This document shows, one piece after another, positions 24,987 to 33,620 of a stretch of 64,000 bases of DNA. Position numbers and translations under genes: made by a program. Origin of the DNA: Mycobacterium sp. IS-1496 (GTDB lineage: Bacteria > Actinomycetota > Actinomycetes > Mycobacteriales > Mycobacteriaceae); the NCBI RefSeq assembly GCF_001499995.1, contig NZ_LQIU01000075.1, forward strand, positions 108,614 through 172,613, written 5' to 3'. Position 1 is the stretch's first letter. Every line of letters starts with the position of its first letter. The notes under the pieces are model-generated. The model saw only the letters and a program-made list of their open reading frames with translations. It did not search any database and had not been told where the DNA came from.

Positions 24987-26218
24987 GCGCCCCGATCATC
25001 GACGAGGCCGCCAGGGTGTTCGCCACCCCCAAGGCCTACACCGACGAGCCGGCACTGCACGCGGCCCTGACGCACCTGCGGGCACACGCGCCGGTGTCGT
25101 GGGTGGAGGTCGACGGCTACCGACCGTTCTGGGCGATCACCAGACACGCCGACATCTTGGCGGTCGAACGGGCGAACACCCTGTTCACCAACTCGCCGCG
25201 TTCGGTGCTGATGACCGCGGCCGCCGACGAGCTGCAGGCGGGTGTGGGCATCCGCACGCTGATCCACCTCGACGACCCCGAACACCGCGACCTGAGGGCC
25301 ATCGGCGCCGACTGGTTCAGGCCGAAGGCGATGCGGGCGTTGAAGGTTCGCGTCGACGAGCTGGCCAGGATCTATGTCGACAAGATGCTCGCCGCGGGTC
25401 CGGAGTGCGACTTCGTCCAAGAGGTCGCGGTCAACTATCCGCTCTACGTCATCATGTCGCTGCTCGGAGTGCCCGAGGCCGACTTCCCGCTGATGCTGCG
25501 GCTCACCCAGGAACTGTTCGGCAGCGACGACGAGGAGTTCCAGCGCGGTGAGTCGTCCGAGGACCAGATGGCCGCGTTGCTGGAGATGTTCCAGTACTTC
25601 ACCGCGTTGACCGCATCCCGACGGGAGCACCCCACCGACGATCTCGCCTCGGCCATCGCCAACGCCCGGTTGGGTGGCGAACCGCTGTCCGATATCGACA
25701 CGGTGTCCTACTACGCGATCGTGGCGGCCGCAGGCCACGACACCACCAGCGCCACCATCTCCGGCGGCATGCTCGCGCTCATCGAACACCCCGACCAACT
25801 GCACCGGTTGCAGGCTGACCCGGGCCTGATGGGACTCGCGGCCGAGGAGATGATCCGCTGGGTGACGCCGGTCAAGGCGTTCATGCGTACGGCGGCCGAG
25901 GACACCGACGTGCGCGGCGTGCCGATCAGGGCGGGTGAATCGCTTCTGCTGTCCTATGTTTCGGGCAACCGCGACGAAGACGTGTTCGACGCGCCGTTCA
26001 CCTTCGACGTCGGCCGGGATCCCAACCGGCACATCGCCTTCGGTTACGGGGTGCACTTCTGTCTCGGCGCGGCGCTGGCGCGGATGGAGGTCAGCAGCTT
26101 CTTCTCCGAGTTGCTGCCGCGACTGCGGTCGGTCGAACTGGCCGGCCGTCCCGAACACGTCGCGACGACGTTCGTCGGCGGGCTGAAGCACCTGCCGCTC
26201 CGGTACGCCCTGACCTGA
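24983..26218 (+). CDS. Cytochrome P450
   Basis: A 411-residue P450, third of the cluster. The I-helix motif AAGHDTTSA, the K-helix EEMIR and the heme loop FGYGVHFCLG (Cys360) are intact. The ATG overlaps the LLM stop (ATGA), with GGGAGG just upstream. AAGHDTTSA is typical of mycobacterial P450s acting on sterol or fatty-acid side chains, but assignment to a particular CYP family would need a database comparison. The redox partner genes are not local. Its stop is one base from the convergent ybdD-type gene, marking the edge of the catabolic cluster. Confidence 0.92.
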   Translation: MSAPIIDEAARVFATPKAYTDEPALHAALTHLRAHAPVSWVEVDGYRPFWAITRHADILAVERANTLFTNSPRSVLMTAAADELQAGVGIRTLIHLDDPEHRDLRAIGADWFRPKAMRALKVRVDELARIYVDKMLAAGPECDFVQEVAVNYPLYVIMSLLGVPEADFPLMLRLTQELFGSDDEEFQRGESSEDQMAALLEMFQYFTALTASRREHPTDDLASAIANARLGGEPLSDIDTVSYYAIVAAAGHDTTSATISGGMLALIEHPDQLHRLQADPGLMGLAAEEMIRWVTPVKAFMRTAAEDTDVRGVPIRAGESLLLSYVSGNRDEDVFDAPFTFDVGRDPNRHIAFGYGVHFCLGAALARMEVSSFFSELLPRLRSVELAGRPEHVATTFVGGLKHLPLRYALT

Positions 26219-26219
26219 G

Positions 26220-26411
26220 TCAGCAGCACCGCGCCCCGGGATCGGCGTCGGCGGCGGCATGCCGCATGTGCCAGTACTCGCGCTCGGTGAGCACCGGCTC
26301 GCCCGGATGGGTGCGCCGCCGGTGCTCGAGGTATCGGCGGTAATGGTTGTCGCCCATCAATGAAGCGACGTACCAACGGATTTGGCGTGTGATGCCGACA
26401 ACGCGTCCCAC
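26220..26411 (-). CDS. YbdD/DUF466 family small protein
   Basis: A 63-residue protein of the YbdD family, which accompanies CstA-type transporters. The family's YxxYxEHxRxxHP centre appears as HYRRYLEHRRRTHPGEP, then TEREYW and the conserved ARCC C-terminus. The GTG at 26411 gives the full family length, which means its first 55 bases lie inside the end of cstA in another frame. The E. coli counterpart is also encoded directly after cstA and is about the same size. Its function is not established; association with the transporter is inferred from conserved pairing. Confidence 0.82.
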   Translation of the reverse strand: MGRVVGITRQIRWYVASLMGDNHYRRYLEHRRRTHPGEPVLTEREYWHMRHAAADADPGARCC

Positions 26412-28651
26412 TGCTTCTGCACCTCCTTCTCCCGTGCGGTGGTGTGCAGGCCGGAGGGGCCGAAGATCCGCGACGGCAGCGCCTCCTCCTCGGTGGTCGG
26501 CGGCGCGGTGCCCCGTAGCGCGCGGACCGCCATGATGACGCCGGCGGCGAAGACGATCACGACGAGCACGGCGAACACGATCGACAGAGTGCCCTGGATG
26601 AAGGTGTTGCGGATGACGTCGTTCATCTGGTCGGTATTCTTGGCCGCGCCGAAGGACTCCTTGCCCTGCGCCAGCGCCGACTTGTACTGGAAGTGCTGGG
26701 TCCAGTAGCCGACCTTGGGATCGCCGGAGAAGATCTTCTGCCACGACGCGGTCAGTGTGATGACCAGATCCCACAGCAGCGGAATGCCGGGCACCAGCGC
26801 CCACTTGCGGTGACCCTTCTTGAGGACGACGACCGTGACGACGGTCAGCGCGATCGCCGCGAGCAACTGGTTGGCGATACCGAACAGCGGGAACAGCGTG
26901 TTGATGCCGCCGAGCGGATCGGTGACCCCCATCAACAGGATGCTGCCCCACGCGGCCACGACGATCACGCTGCAGATCCAGGCGCCGACGCGCCAACTCG
27001 GATCCTTCAGTTTGCGCAGCGGCCCACCGAGATTCGACAGGCCGTCGGACAGCATGAACCGCGCCACCCGGGTGCCGGCGTCGACGGTCGTGAGGATGAA
27101 CAGGGCCTCGAACATGATCGCGAAGTGGTACCAGAAGGCCTTGAGCGCACTGCCACCGAACACGCTGCTGAGCACCTCGGACATGCCGAACGCCAGCGTG
27201 GGCGCACCACCGGTGCGCGAGACGATCGAGCTCTCGCCCACGCTCCTGGCGGCCTCGTCGATCTGCTCCGGGGTGATCGGCGCGCCGGACAGTCCGAGGC
27301 CGTTGACGTACTCCGCCGCGGTCTCGGCCGTACCGCCCGTCTGGGCGGCGGGAGCGTTGAGCGTGAAGTACAGGTGCTGGTTGAGAATCGCGGCGGTGAT
27401 CAGCGCCATGATCGCGACGAACGATTCGGTCAGCATGCCGCCGTAGCCGATCAGCCGCATCTGGCTTTCCTTCTCGAGCAGCTTCGGAGTGGTGCCCGAG
27501 GAGATCAGCGAATGGAAGCCCGACAGCGCGCCACAGGCGATCGTGATGAACAGGAACGGGAACAGGGATCCGGCGAACACCGGACCGGTGCCGCTGGCGG
27601 CGAAGTTCGAGATCGCCGGCGCCTCCATGACGGGGCGGGCGATGAGGATGCCGACCGCGAGCAGCGCGATGGTGCCGACCTTCATGAACGTCGACAGATA
27701 GTCGCGCGGGGCGAGCAGCAACCAGACCGGCAAGACCGAAGCGGCCAGCCCGTAGAGGATGACGGCCCAGCTCAGCGCGACCGGCGACAGGTCGAACAAA
27801 GATGCGCCCCACGAGGTTTCGGCCACCCACCGACCGGAGGCGACGGCCAGCAGGAGCAGCACCACGCCGATCGCCGACACCTCGGACACCCGGCCGGGCC
27901 GCAGGAACCTCAGGTAGACACCCATGAACAGCGCGATCGGGATCGTCATCGCGATGGAGAACACCCCCCACGGGCTCTGGGCCAGCGCCTGGACCACGAC
28001 CAGCGCCAGCACCGCCAGCAGGATCACCATGATGACCAGCACACCGACGATCGCGGCGGCCCCGCCGACGGCTCCCAGTTCGTCGCGGGCCATCTGGCCC
28101 AGCGAGCGGCCCCGGCGCCGTGTCGAGATGGACAGCACCAGGTAGTCCTGCACACATCCGGCGAACACCGCGCCGATGATGATCCAGATGGTGCCCGGCA
28201 GGAAGCCCATCTGCATCGCCAGGACCGGTCCGACGAGTGGGCCCGCACCGGCGATGGCGGCGAAGTGGTGACCGAACAGCACCCGGCGGTCGGTCGGCAC
28301 GTAGTCGGTGGCGTTCTCGAAAAGCTCGGCAGGCGTGGCGTTGTCGTCGCGCGGTTTGACGATGTTCATCTCGATCAGGCGCGCGTAGAACCGGAACGCC
28401 ACCACGTAGGTGCAGATGGCGGCGATCACGAACCAGACGGCGTTGACGGTCTCGCCGCGGAAGAACGCGATAACCGCCCACGCGATCGCCCCCGCGAGCG
28501 CGATGAGCCCGAACACGATCCGGTGTCTGGTGGTGATCGGGGACCGGTCGATGATCGCCACCGGCGGCAGATCCCGGTCCGTGCGGATGTAGGTGACGTC
28601 GCCGACGGTCTCCTCGAAGCGCTCCGATGGTGCGGCGGTGGGTGTGGCCAC
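26357..28651 (-). CDS. cstA: Carbon starvation protein A (peptide/pyruvate-type transporter)
   Basis: A 764-residue polytopic membrane protein with roughly 16 to 18 hydrophobic spans. The CstA core is unmistakable: LFGHHFAAIAGAGPLVGPVL near residue 125, then FAGCVQDYLVL, SGFHSLISSGTTPK and LFGIANQLLAAIAL. A soluble N-terminal segment of about 40 residues precedes the first span. The GTG at 28651 has GGGAGGGA before it. CstA proteins import peptides or pyruvate under carbon limitation in enterobacteria; the substrate here is not shown. It lies downstream of ligB and upstream of ybdD, the ligB-cstA order known from M. tuberculosis. Confidence 0.95.
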   Translation of the reverse strand: MATPTAAPSERFEETVGDVTYIRTDRDLPPVAIIDRSPITTRHRIVFGLIALAGAIAWAVIAFFRGETVNAVWFVIAAICTYVVAFRFYARLIEMNIVKPRDDNATPAELFENATDYVPTDRRVLFGHHFAAIAGAGPLVGPVLAMQMGFLPGTIWIIIGAVFAGCVQDYLVLSISTRRRGRSLGQMARDELGAVGGAAAIVGVLVIMVILLAVLALVVVQALAQSPWGVFSIAMTIPIALFMGVYLRFLRPGRVSEVSAIGVVLLLLAVASGRWVAETSWGASLFDLSPVALSWAVILYGLAASVLPVWLLLAPRDYLSTFMKVGTIALLAVGILIARPVMEAPAISNFAASGTGPVFAGSLFPFLFITIACGALSGFHSLISSGTTPKLLEKESQMRLIGYGGMLTESFVAIMALITAAILNQHLYFTLNAPAAQTGGTAETAAEYVNGLGLSGAPITPEQIDEAARSVGESSIVSRTGGAPTLAFGMSEVLSSVFGGSALKAFWYHFAIMFEALFILTTVDAGTRVARFMLSDGLSNLGGPLRKLKDPSWRVGAWICSVIVVAAWGSILLMGVTDPLGGINTLFPLFGIANQLLAAIALTVVTVVVLKKGHRKWALVPGIPLLWDLVITLTASWQKIFSGDPKVGYWTQHFQYKSALAQGKESFGAAKNTDQMNDVIRNTFIQGTLSIVFAVLVVIVFAAGVIMAVRALRGTAPPTTEEEALPSRIFGPSGLHTTAREKEVQKQWDALSASHAKSVGTSLH

Positions 28652-28739
28652 GATCCCTCCCTACGATGGCGCGACAGTGTCAGGTGCCTGTGGTCGATCC
28701 TCGCACCGACGAAATCGGCCGTGAGTCGATTCCGGGCTT

Positions 28740-30272
28740 TCAGCCGCGCTCGTAGAACGCGCGGACGGTGTCGACGGTATCCGCCTCCGCCGGCGATTTG
28801 TCGTCTCGGTAGCGCAGGACGCGCGCGAATCTCAGCGCCATCCCGCCCGGATACCGCGTCGAACGCTGGACGCCGTCGAACGCGATCTCGACCACCTGCT
28901 CGGGCCGCAGCTTGACGGTGTAACCGTCCGTCGGGCCGTCGGCCAACTCGAGGAACCGGGTGGTCTGCCAGTCGAGCACGGCGTCGGTCATGCCCTTGAA
29001 CGTCTTGCCCAGCATCACGAAACCACCCGTCGCCGGGTCGCGGGCGCCGAGGTGGATGTTGGACAACTTGCCGGTGCGTCTGCCGCTGCCCCATTCCACG
29101 GCGAGGACCACCAGGTCGAGGGTGTGGACGGGTTTGACCTTCAACCAGCCCGCTCCGCGGCGGCCGGCTTCGTACGGCGCGGCGGGGGCCTTGGCCATCA
29201 CCCCCTCGTGCCCGGCGGCGAGTGTCGCCTCGAGGAAGCGCTGCGCGGCGGCACCGTCGTCGGTGATGAGCCGGTCCACGCGGTGCGCCGCGGGCACCAG
29301 CTCGTCGAGGACGCTCACGCGGTCGACGGTCGGGCGGTCGAGCAGGTCGGTGCCGTCGACGTGCAGCAGGTCGAAGACGAACACCGACAGCGGCTGGGTG
29401 GCGCGCGAGGCGGCCCGGCCGAACCGCGACGCGGTCACCTGGAACCGGTGCGGGCGACCGTCGGGGCGCAGTGCGATCGCCTCGGCGTCGGCGATCAGAT
29501 CGGTGACCGGCAGCGCCAGCGCCGCCTCGACGACCTCCGGCAGGCGGGCGGTGACGTCGTCGAGGGAGCGGGTGTAGACCGAGACCTCCGGTCCGCGGCG
29601 GTGGATCTGCACACGGGCACCGTCGAGTTTCGCCTCGAACACCGCGGTTCCGCCCAGCCGGTCCAGTGCTTCGGCGACTCCCGTCGCGGTCTGCGCGAGC
29701 ATCGGCCCGACCGGACGGCCCACCCGCAGGGTGAATTCCGCCAGTGCCGCATCGCCCCCAGTGAGCGCCGCGGCGGCCACCGCGGGCAGGTCACCGGCGA
29801 GCATCGCCGCGCGGCGGACCTCTGCGGCGGGGATGTCGGCCGCCTTCGCGACCGCGTCGGCCATCACCCCGATCAGGGCGCCCTGCCGCAGTTCTCCGGT
29901 GAGCAGGCGGCGCAGGAAGGTCTGTTCGACGGTGGTGGCCGCGGCGAACAGTTCGGCGATCAGGGCGGCGCGGCGGGCCTGCGACCCCTTGCCGGAGACG
30001 GCGCCGATCTCGGTGAACGCGGCGTCGACTGCCGTCACCGTCAGCGCCGCTGCGTCGGCCGGGGCGGGCAGTGACCGCAATGACGCCCATCCCACGCCGA
30101 TCTGGCGCTGGGGCAGTTCACCGGACAGCCACGCCACCGTCACAGCGACCAGTCGGGGATCGTGTTCGGCGCCCGCGCGGCCCAGCAGGTCGGCGATCCT
30201 GGCGGTCTTGGCCAGCCGCGACGACATCGAGCCGACGTCGGTCGAGGCGGTGGCGACGTCGACGAGAAGCAC
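28740..30272 (-). CDS. ligB: ATP-dependent DNA ligase LigB
   Basis: A 510-residue ATP-dependent DNA ligase closely matching mycobacterial LigB in length and sequence. An N-terminal DNA-binding domain with SWLSGELPQRQIGVGW-like conservation (here AWLSGELPQRQIGVGW) is followed by the nucleotidyltransferase motif I EAKLDGARVQ, with Lys215 as the AMP-accepting residue. Motifs VFVFDLLHVDG, EGVMAK and GWLKVKPVH follow, then the OB domain. The GTG at 30272 gives MLLVDVA, as in the M. tuberculosis protein. Mycobacterial LigB seals nicks but is dispensable. Its frame continues far upstream through the dispersed repeat and oxidoreductase gene, but that part is not coding. Confidence 0.95.
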   Translation of the reverse strand: MLLVDVATASTDVGSMSSRLAKTARIADLLGRAGAEHDPRLVAVTVAWLSGELPQRQIGVGWASLRSLPAPADAAALTVTAVDAAFTEIGAVSGKGSQARRAALIAELFAAATTVEQTFLRRLLTGELRQGALIGVMADAVAKAADIPAAEVRRAAMLAGDLPAVAAAALTGGDAALAEFTLRVGRPVGPMLAQTATGVAEALDRLGGTAVFEAKLDGARVQIHRRGPEVSVYTRSLDDVTARLPEVVEAALALPVTDLIADAEAIALRPDGRPHRFQVTASRFGRAASRATQPLSVFVFDLLHVDGTDLLDRPTVDRVSVLDELVPAAHRVDRLITDDGAAAQRFLEATLAAGHEGVMAKAPAAPYEAGRRGAGWLKVKPVHTLDLVVLAVEWGSGRRTGKLSNIHLGARDPATGGFVMLGKTFKGMTDAVLDWQTTRFLELADGPTDGYTVKLRPEQVVEIAFDGVQRSTRYPGGMALRFARVLRYRDDKSPAEADTVDTVRAFYERG

Positions 30273-30300
30273 TCCTCGAGGATGGCACGCCCGAAGCTTC

Positions 30301-30361
30301 GCGAACGTGCGCAAACTGCCGCCGATATCGCGGCGTGTCGGGTACAGGCACGCACGCTCGC
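30301..30361. repeat. Dispersed imperfect inverted repeat, copy 2
   Basis: Arms GCGAACGTGCG (30301-30311) and CGCACGCTCGC (30351-30361) pair at ten of eleven positions. The unit shares GCGCAAA, CGGCGTGTCG and the right-hand CG-rich arm with copy 1 at 7002-7062. It sits nine bases after the molybdopterin oxidoreductase stop and 28 bases before the ligB start. Confidence 0.72.
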
Positions 30362-30370
30362 GCAGAAAGG

Positions 30371-31909
30371 TCAGGTGACGCGGAAGGTGACCGTGTGCCA
30401 GCCCGTCGCGCCGTCGGGCACCGGGTCGGCGCGATCCTCGGTCTGCACCGCGCCGGTGTCGTCCGTGGCGCGGACGGTCATGGTGTACCGGCCCGGCTCC
30501 TTCGCCTCCCACGGGTAGCTCCACAGCCGCCACGTGTCGTCGGAGTAGCTCTCGCCGAGCCGGGCCCGCCGCCACTCGCCCCGACCGCCGGGCGGGTCGA
30601 TGCGGACCTCGACGGCGCGCACCCCGCGGTTCTGCGCCCACGCCACACCGCCGAAGGTCACCGGACCGGTCGCGACCTCGGTTCCGCTGCGGGGCACGTC
30701 GATTCGGGACTGGGTCTTGATGGGTCCGCGCTCCGACCACCCCAGCCTCGTCCAGTACGCCTGTGCCCGGTCGAAGCGCGTGAGCTCCAGGTCGACGACC
30801 CACTTGGTGGCCGACACATACCCGTACAGGCCGGGCACCACGAGACGCGCGGGGTACCCGTGCTCGGTCGGCAGCGGTTCGCCGTTCATGCCGATCGCCA
30901 GCAGCGCATCGCGCGAGTCGGTGAGTGCCTCCACCGGCGTGCCCGCGGTGAAACCGTCCGTCGAGGTGGACAGGACCATATCGGCGTCGGCGTGGATCTC
31001 CGCGTCCGCCAACAGGTCTCGCACACGGTATCCGGTCCACGTGGCATTCGAGACGAGGTCGCCGCCCACCAGGTTCGATACGCACGTCAACGTCACGACC
31101 TTCTCGACCACCTCGAACCGCTCGAGGTCGGTGAAGCGGTAGGTGACCTCGCGGTCGACCATCCCGTGCACCCGTAGGCGCCACTCGTCGCGGCTCAACT
31201 GCGGCACACTGAGCGCGGTGTCGATGCGGTAGAAGTCGGCGGTGGGCGTGACGAACGGCGGCAGCGTCACACCGGAGGGCTGCACCGCCGCAGGTATCGA
31301 CCGCGCAGGCACATCGACGCGCGGCAGCGCGAACGCGGCGCGGTCACCGCTGACCGAGGCGGCGCGCCGGGAGAGGACGGCCCCGGCGACGCCCGCGACA
31401 CCGCCGGCGGCGAGGAACCCGAGCGCCATCAGCGAGAGCCGGCGGCCGCGGTCGACGGCGGCGACCTCGCCGCCGTCGGTGACGCGGCCGGACAGCAGCA
31501 GGTGAAGGACCGCCACCCCGCACAGCACCCCGGCCACCGTCGGGATCAGGTCCACCGCGCCGGCGCCGGACCGGGACAGCACCGCCGCGCCCCCGAGCAC
31601 GCCGCCGGCGACGATCACGGCGCTGCCGACCGGCACGCGCCGCGTCTGCAGCGCGGCGCCCGCCGCGGCGAGTATCGCGATCACCACCAGCACGAGAACG
31701 GACAGCACCAGTTTGTCGGCCATGCCGAACGTCGAGATCGCCCACTCCTTGACGGGGCCGGGGGTCACGTCGATGACCGCGGAACCCACCGCGGTGCGGG
31801 CGTCGGCCTGCGGACCGAACAGCGCGGCCGTCAACTCCGTGACACCGAGCGCAACGGCCGCCGCGGCGATCCCGCACCAGGCGCGTGTGCTGCGTGGGGG
31901 GCCGGCCAT
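30371..31909 (-). CDS. Membrane-anchored molybdopterin oxidoreductase (sulfite-oxidase family)
   Basis: A 512-residue protein. The first 180 residues hold about five hydrophobic spans (start near residue 10, LVLSVLVLVVIAILAAAGAAL, and LMALGFLAAGGVAGVAGAVL). The rest is a sulfite-oxidase-type Mo-cofactor domain with the Mo-ligand cysteine in VTLTCVSN, the pterin-contact stretch YVSATKWVVDLE and a C-terminal immunoglobulin-like dimerisation domain. The catalytic part faces outwards by this topology. The acceptor is unknown; the usual SorB-type heme partner is not adjacent. I prefer the ATG at 31909; a GTG at 31936 would add nine residues. Confidence 0.85.
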   Translation of the reverse strand: MAGPPRSTRAWCGIAAAAVALGVTELTAALFGPQADARTAVGSAVIDVTPGPVKEWAISTFGMADKLVLSVLVLVVIAILAAAGAALQTRRVPVGSAVIVAGGVLGGAAVLSRSGAGAVDLIPTVAGVLCGVAVLHLLLSGRVTDGGEVAAVDRGRRLSLMALGFLAAGGVAGVAGAVLSRRAASVSGDRAAFALPRVDVPARSIPAAVQPSGVTLPPFVTPTADFYRIDTALSVPQLSRDEWRLRVHGMVDREVTYRFTDLERFEVVEKVVTLTCVSNLVGGDLVSNATWTGYRVRDLLADAEIHADADMVLSTSTDGFTAGTPVEALTDSRDALLAIGMNGEPLPTEHGYPARLVVPGLYGYVSATKWVVDLELTRFDRAQAYWTRLGWSERGPIKTQSRIDVPRSGTEVATGPVTFGGVAWAQNRGVRAVEVRIDPPGGRGEWRRARLGESYSDDTWRLWSYPWEAKEPGRYTMTVRATDDTGAVQTEDRADPVPDGATGWHTVTFRVT

Positions 31910-31945
31910 GTTCGCCAACGTAGTCAGTCCGCGCACCCGAAGGCC

Positions 31946-31972
31946 TTAACGAACCGTGACGTCGGCTAGGTT
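31946..31972 (+). promoter_or_regulatory. Putative promoter of the SDR gene
   Basis: TAGGTT at 31967-31972 fits a mycobacterial -10 box (TAnnnT), with a weak TTAACG at 31946-31951 as a possible -35. It precedes the SDR at 32010 by 38 bases. Confidence 0.35.
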
Positions 31973-32009
31973 CCTTTACAGTCCGACCTCAAAGTGGAAA
32001 GGGAGCTAG

Positions 32010-32768
32010 ATGGAGATCGAGGGCAAGAAGGCCGTCGTCGTCGGGGGTGCGTCCGGCTTCGGCCGCGCCACCGTCGAGGCGCTGACCAAGCGCGGCGCGA
32101 CCGTCGCGGTGCTGGACCGGCCGCAGTCGAAGGGTCAGGAGGTGGCCGATGAGCTCGGCGCGACGTTCTATCCCGTCGACGTCATGGACTTCGCCGGCAC
32201 CGAGCAGGTCCTCGCTCAGGCCGTCGAGGCCCTCGGCGGTCTGCACATCGCGGTGACCACGGCCGGTGGTGGTTCGGCCATGCGGACCCTGTCGAAGAAC
32301 GGCCCGCACGACCTGGACGTCTTCCGCCAGGTGCAGGACCTCAACACCGTCGGCACCTTCAACATCAGCAGGCTCGCCGCCGAGCACATGAGCAAGAACG
32401 AACCCGAGGACGACGAGCGCGGGGTCATCATCAACACCTCGTCGATCGCGGCGTTCGAGGGGCAGATCGGACAGGTCGCCTACACCGCCTCCAAGGCCGC
32501 CATCGCCGGCATGTGCCTGACGATGGCGCGCGACCTGGGCAGCCTGGGTATCCGGGTGCTCGCCATCGCCCCGAGCCTGTTCGCGACCGGACTGACCGAG
32601 GGGATCCCCGACGAGTTCGCCGCCCAGCTCACTAAGGACGCCGCGTTCCCCAAGCGGCTCGGCCGTCCCGAGGAGTACGCCAAACTGGCCGTCGCCATCG
32701 TCGAGAACGCGATGCTCAACGGGCAGTGCATCCGGCTCGACGCCGGGCAGCGGTTCGCCCCCAAGTAA
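32010..32768 (+). CDS. Short-chain dehydrogenase (17beta-HSD10/3-hydroxyacyl-CoA dehydrogenase type)
   Basis: A 252-residue classical SDR. The cofactor loop is GGASGFGR, the nucleotide strand AVLDRPQ has an acidic residue favouring NAD, the catalytic serine lies in INTSSIAAFEG and the YxxxK in YTASK. The overall pattern, with a GFGRATVEAL start and SLFATGLTEGIP near residue 190, is that of type II 3-hydroxyacyl-CoA/17beta-hydroxysteroid dehydrogenases. AAAGGGAG lies just before the ATG. It is monocistronic and ends at a strong hairpin shared with the convergent HxlR gene. Oxidation of a 3-hydroxyacyl-CoA in beta-oxidation is the likely role. Confidence 0.87.
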   Translation: MEIEGKKAVVVGGASGFGRATVEALTKRGATVAVLDRPQSKGQEVADELGATFYPVDVMDFAGTEQVLAQAVEALGGLHIAVTTAGGGSAMRTLSKNGPHDLDVFRQVQDLNTVGTFNISRLAAEHMSKNEPEDDERGVIINTSSIAAFEGQIGQVAYTASKAAIAGMCLTMARDLGSLGIRVLAIAPSLFATGLTEGIPDEFAAQLTKDAAFPKRLGRPEEYAKLAVAIVENAMLNGQCIRLDAGQRFAPK

Positions 32769-32770
32769 GC

Positions 32771-32819
32771 GATGTCGGTGTAGTTGGTCGTGCTCGCCGC
32801 GACCAACTACACCGAAATC
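32771..32819. terminator. Bidirectional hairpin between convergent genes
   Basis: A perfect 16-bp stem (TCGGTGTAGTTGGTCG at 32775-32790 and its complement at 32800-32815), a nine-base loop, and a further three pairs (GAT/ATC) beyond one mismatch. It lies exactly between the SDR and HxlR stop codons. Its base (GATnTCGG / CCGAAATC) matches that of the hairpin at 22317. Confidence 0.8.
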
Positions 32820-32822
32820 CCC

Positions 32823-33494
32823 TCAGGGCCGGGGGACGGCGGCCAGTGACCCCTGGCCGATCCAGGACGGCACCGCGCGGCGCGCGTCGGCCGGACCGGA
32901 CACCGCGACGTCGCCGTCGAGAAGGGCGTGTTGCCAACTGCAGTCGCCGCGCCAGATCCTGGTGAGCGCGCGCAGACTGGTCTGCACGGTGGCCGCGACC
33001 TCGTAGCCGGGGTCGACATCGCAGACATCGGCGCGCCCCTCGGTGACCACCAGCCACCACCGTGAGGCCCGCGCACCGACATCGTCGAGTCGAAACGCCA
33101 GTGTGGTACGGCCCGTGGGCCATTGCTCCACGGGAACGCTTCTGCGGATGTCCCACATGAGCAGATGGGGATCGAGGTCCTCATCGCCGAGTTCCCCGAT
33201 CCAGCGCGCACCCCAGGCGCCCAACGCGTCGACCACCGCGGCCAACTCCTCACCGCAGCGGGTGAGCGAATAGCTGGTGCGCCCGTCGATCTCGGTACGC
33301 TCGACGACTCCGGCTCGGGTCAGCGCCTTGAGCCGTTTCGACAGCAGCGCCGGCGACATCTTCGGCACACCCCGCCGTAGATCGTTGAAATGTGTACTAC
33401 CGAGCAACAATTCGCGCACGACGAGCAACGTCCACCGTTCGTCGAGCAGTTCCATGGCTTTGGCCACCGGACAGAACTGGCCGTAACCCGACAT
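32823..33494 (-). CDS. HxlR-family transcriptional regulator with C-terminal SCP2-like extension
   Basis: A 223-residue regulator. The HxlR winged helix occupies residues 1-100 (MSGYGQFCPVAKAMELLDER, VVRELLLGSTHFNDLRRGVP, and MSPALLSKRLKALTRAGVVER). The remaining 120 residues, with a conserved WIGELGDEDLDP linker, look like the sterol-carrier-like ligand domain seen in several mycobacterial HxlR proteins. GGAGG lies nine bases before the ATG. It is divergent from a methyltransferase gene, which it probably controls together with itself. The ligand is unknown. Confidence 0.85.
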   Translation of the reverse strand: MSGYGQFCPVAKAMELLDERWTLLVVRELLLGSTHFNDLRRGVPKMSPALLSKRLKALTRAGVVERTEIDGRTSYSLTRCGEELAAVVDALGAWGARWIGELGDEDLDPHLLMWDIRRSVPVEQWPTGRTTLAFRLDDVGARASRWWLVVTEGRADVCDVDPGYEVAATVQTSLRALTRIWRGDCSWQHALLDGDVAVSGPADARRAVPSWIGQGSLAAVPRP

Positions 33495-33544
33495 GGGCAC
33501 ACCTCCTCGACGACCGCACAGACATCGTCGCGCACAAGGCGCCG

Positions 33545-33565
33545 CCAGTACAGATACAGAACTGG
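33545..33565. promoter_or_regulatory. Possible HxlR operator
   Basis: CCAGT-N11-ACTGG, a short inverted repeat in the 126-bp divergent region between the HxlR regulator and the methyltransferase. The arms are only five bases, so the call is tentative. Confidence 0.3.
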
Positions 33566-33620
33566 AATCGCCGCGGACACGGGGCCACGATGAGTGCACC
33601 CGAACAAGGAGGACACAGCC

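Noticed and set aside
2..26218. Genomic island or prophage origin for the catabolic cluster
   Set aside because: No integrase, transposase, tRNA target or direct-repeat ends seen, and codon use looks the same as the backbone; recent transfer cannot be supported from this window.
26693..28915. A 740-codon frame antisense to cstA
   Set aside because: Arg/Asp/His-rich shadow of a membrane protein gene, with no recognisable domain.
31973..31980. TTTACAGT, a half-site of the cluster operator before the SDR at 32010
   Set aside because: No matching left arm at the three-base spacing; it lies outside the catabolic cluster and is explained by chance.
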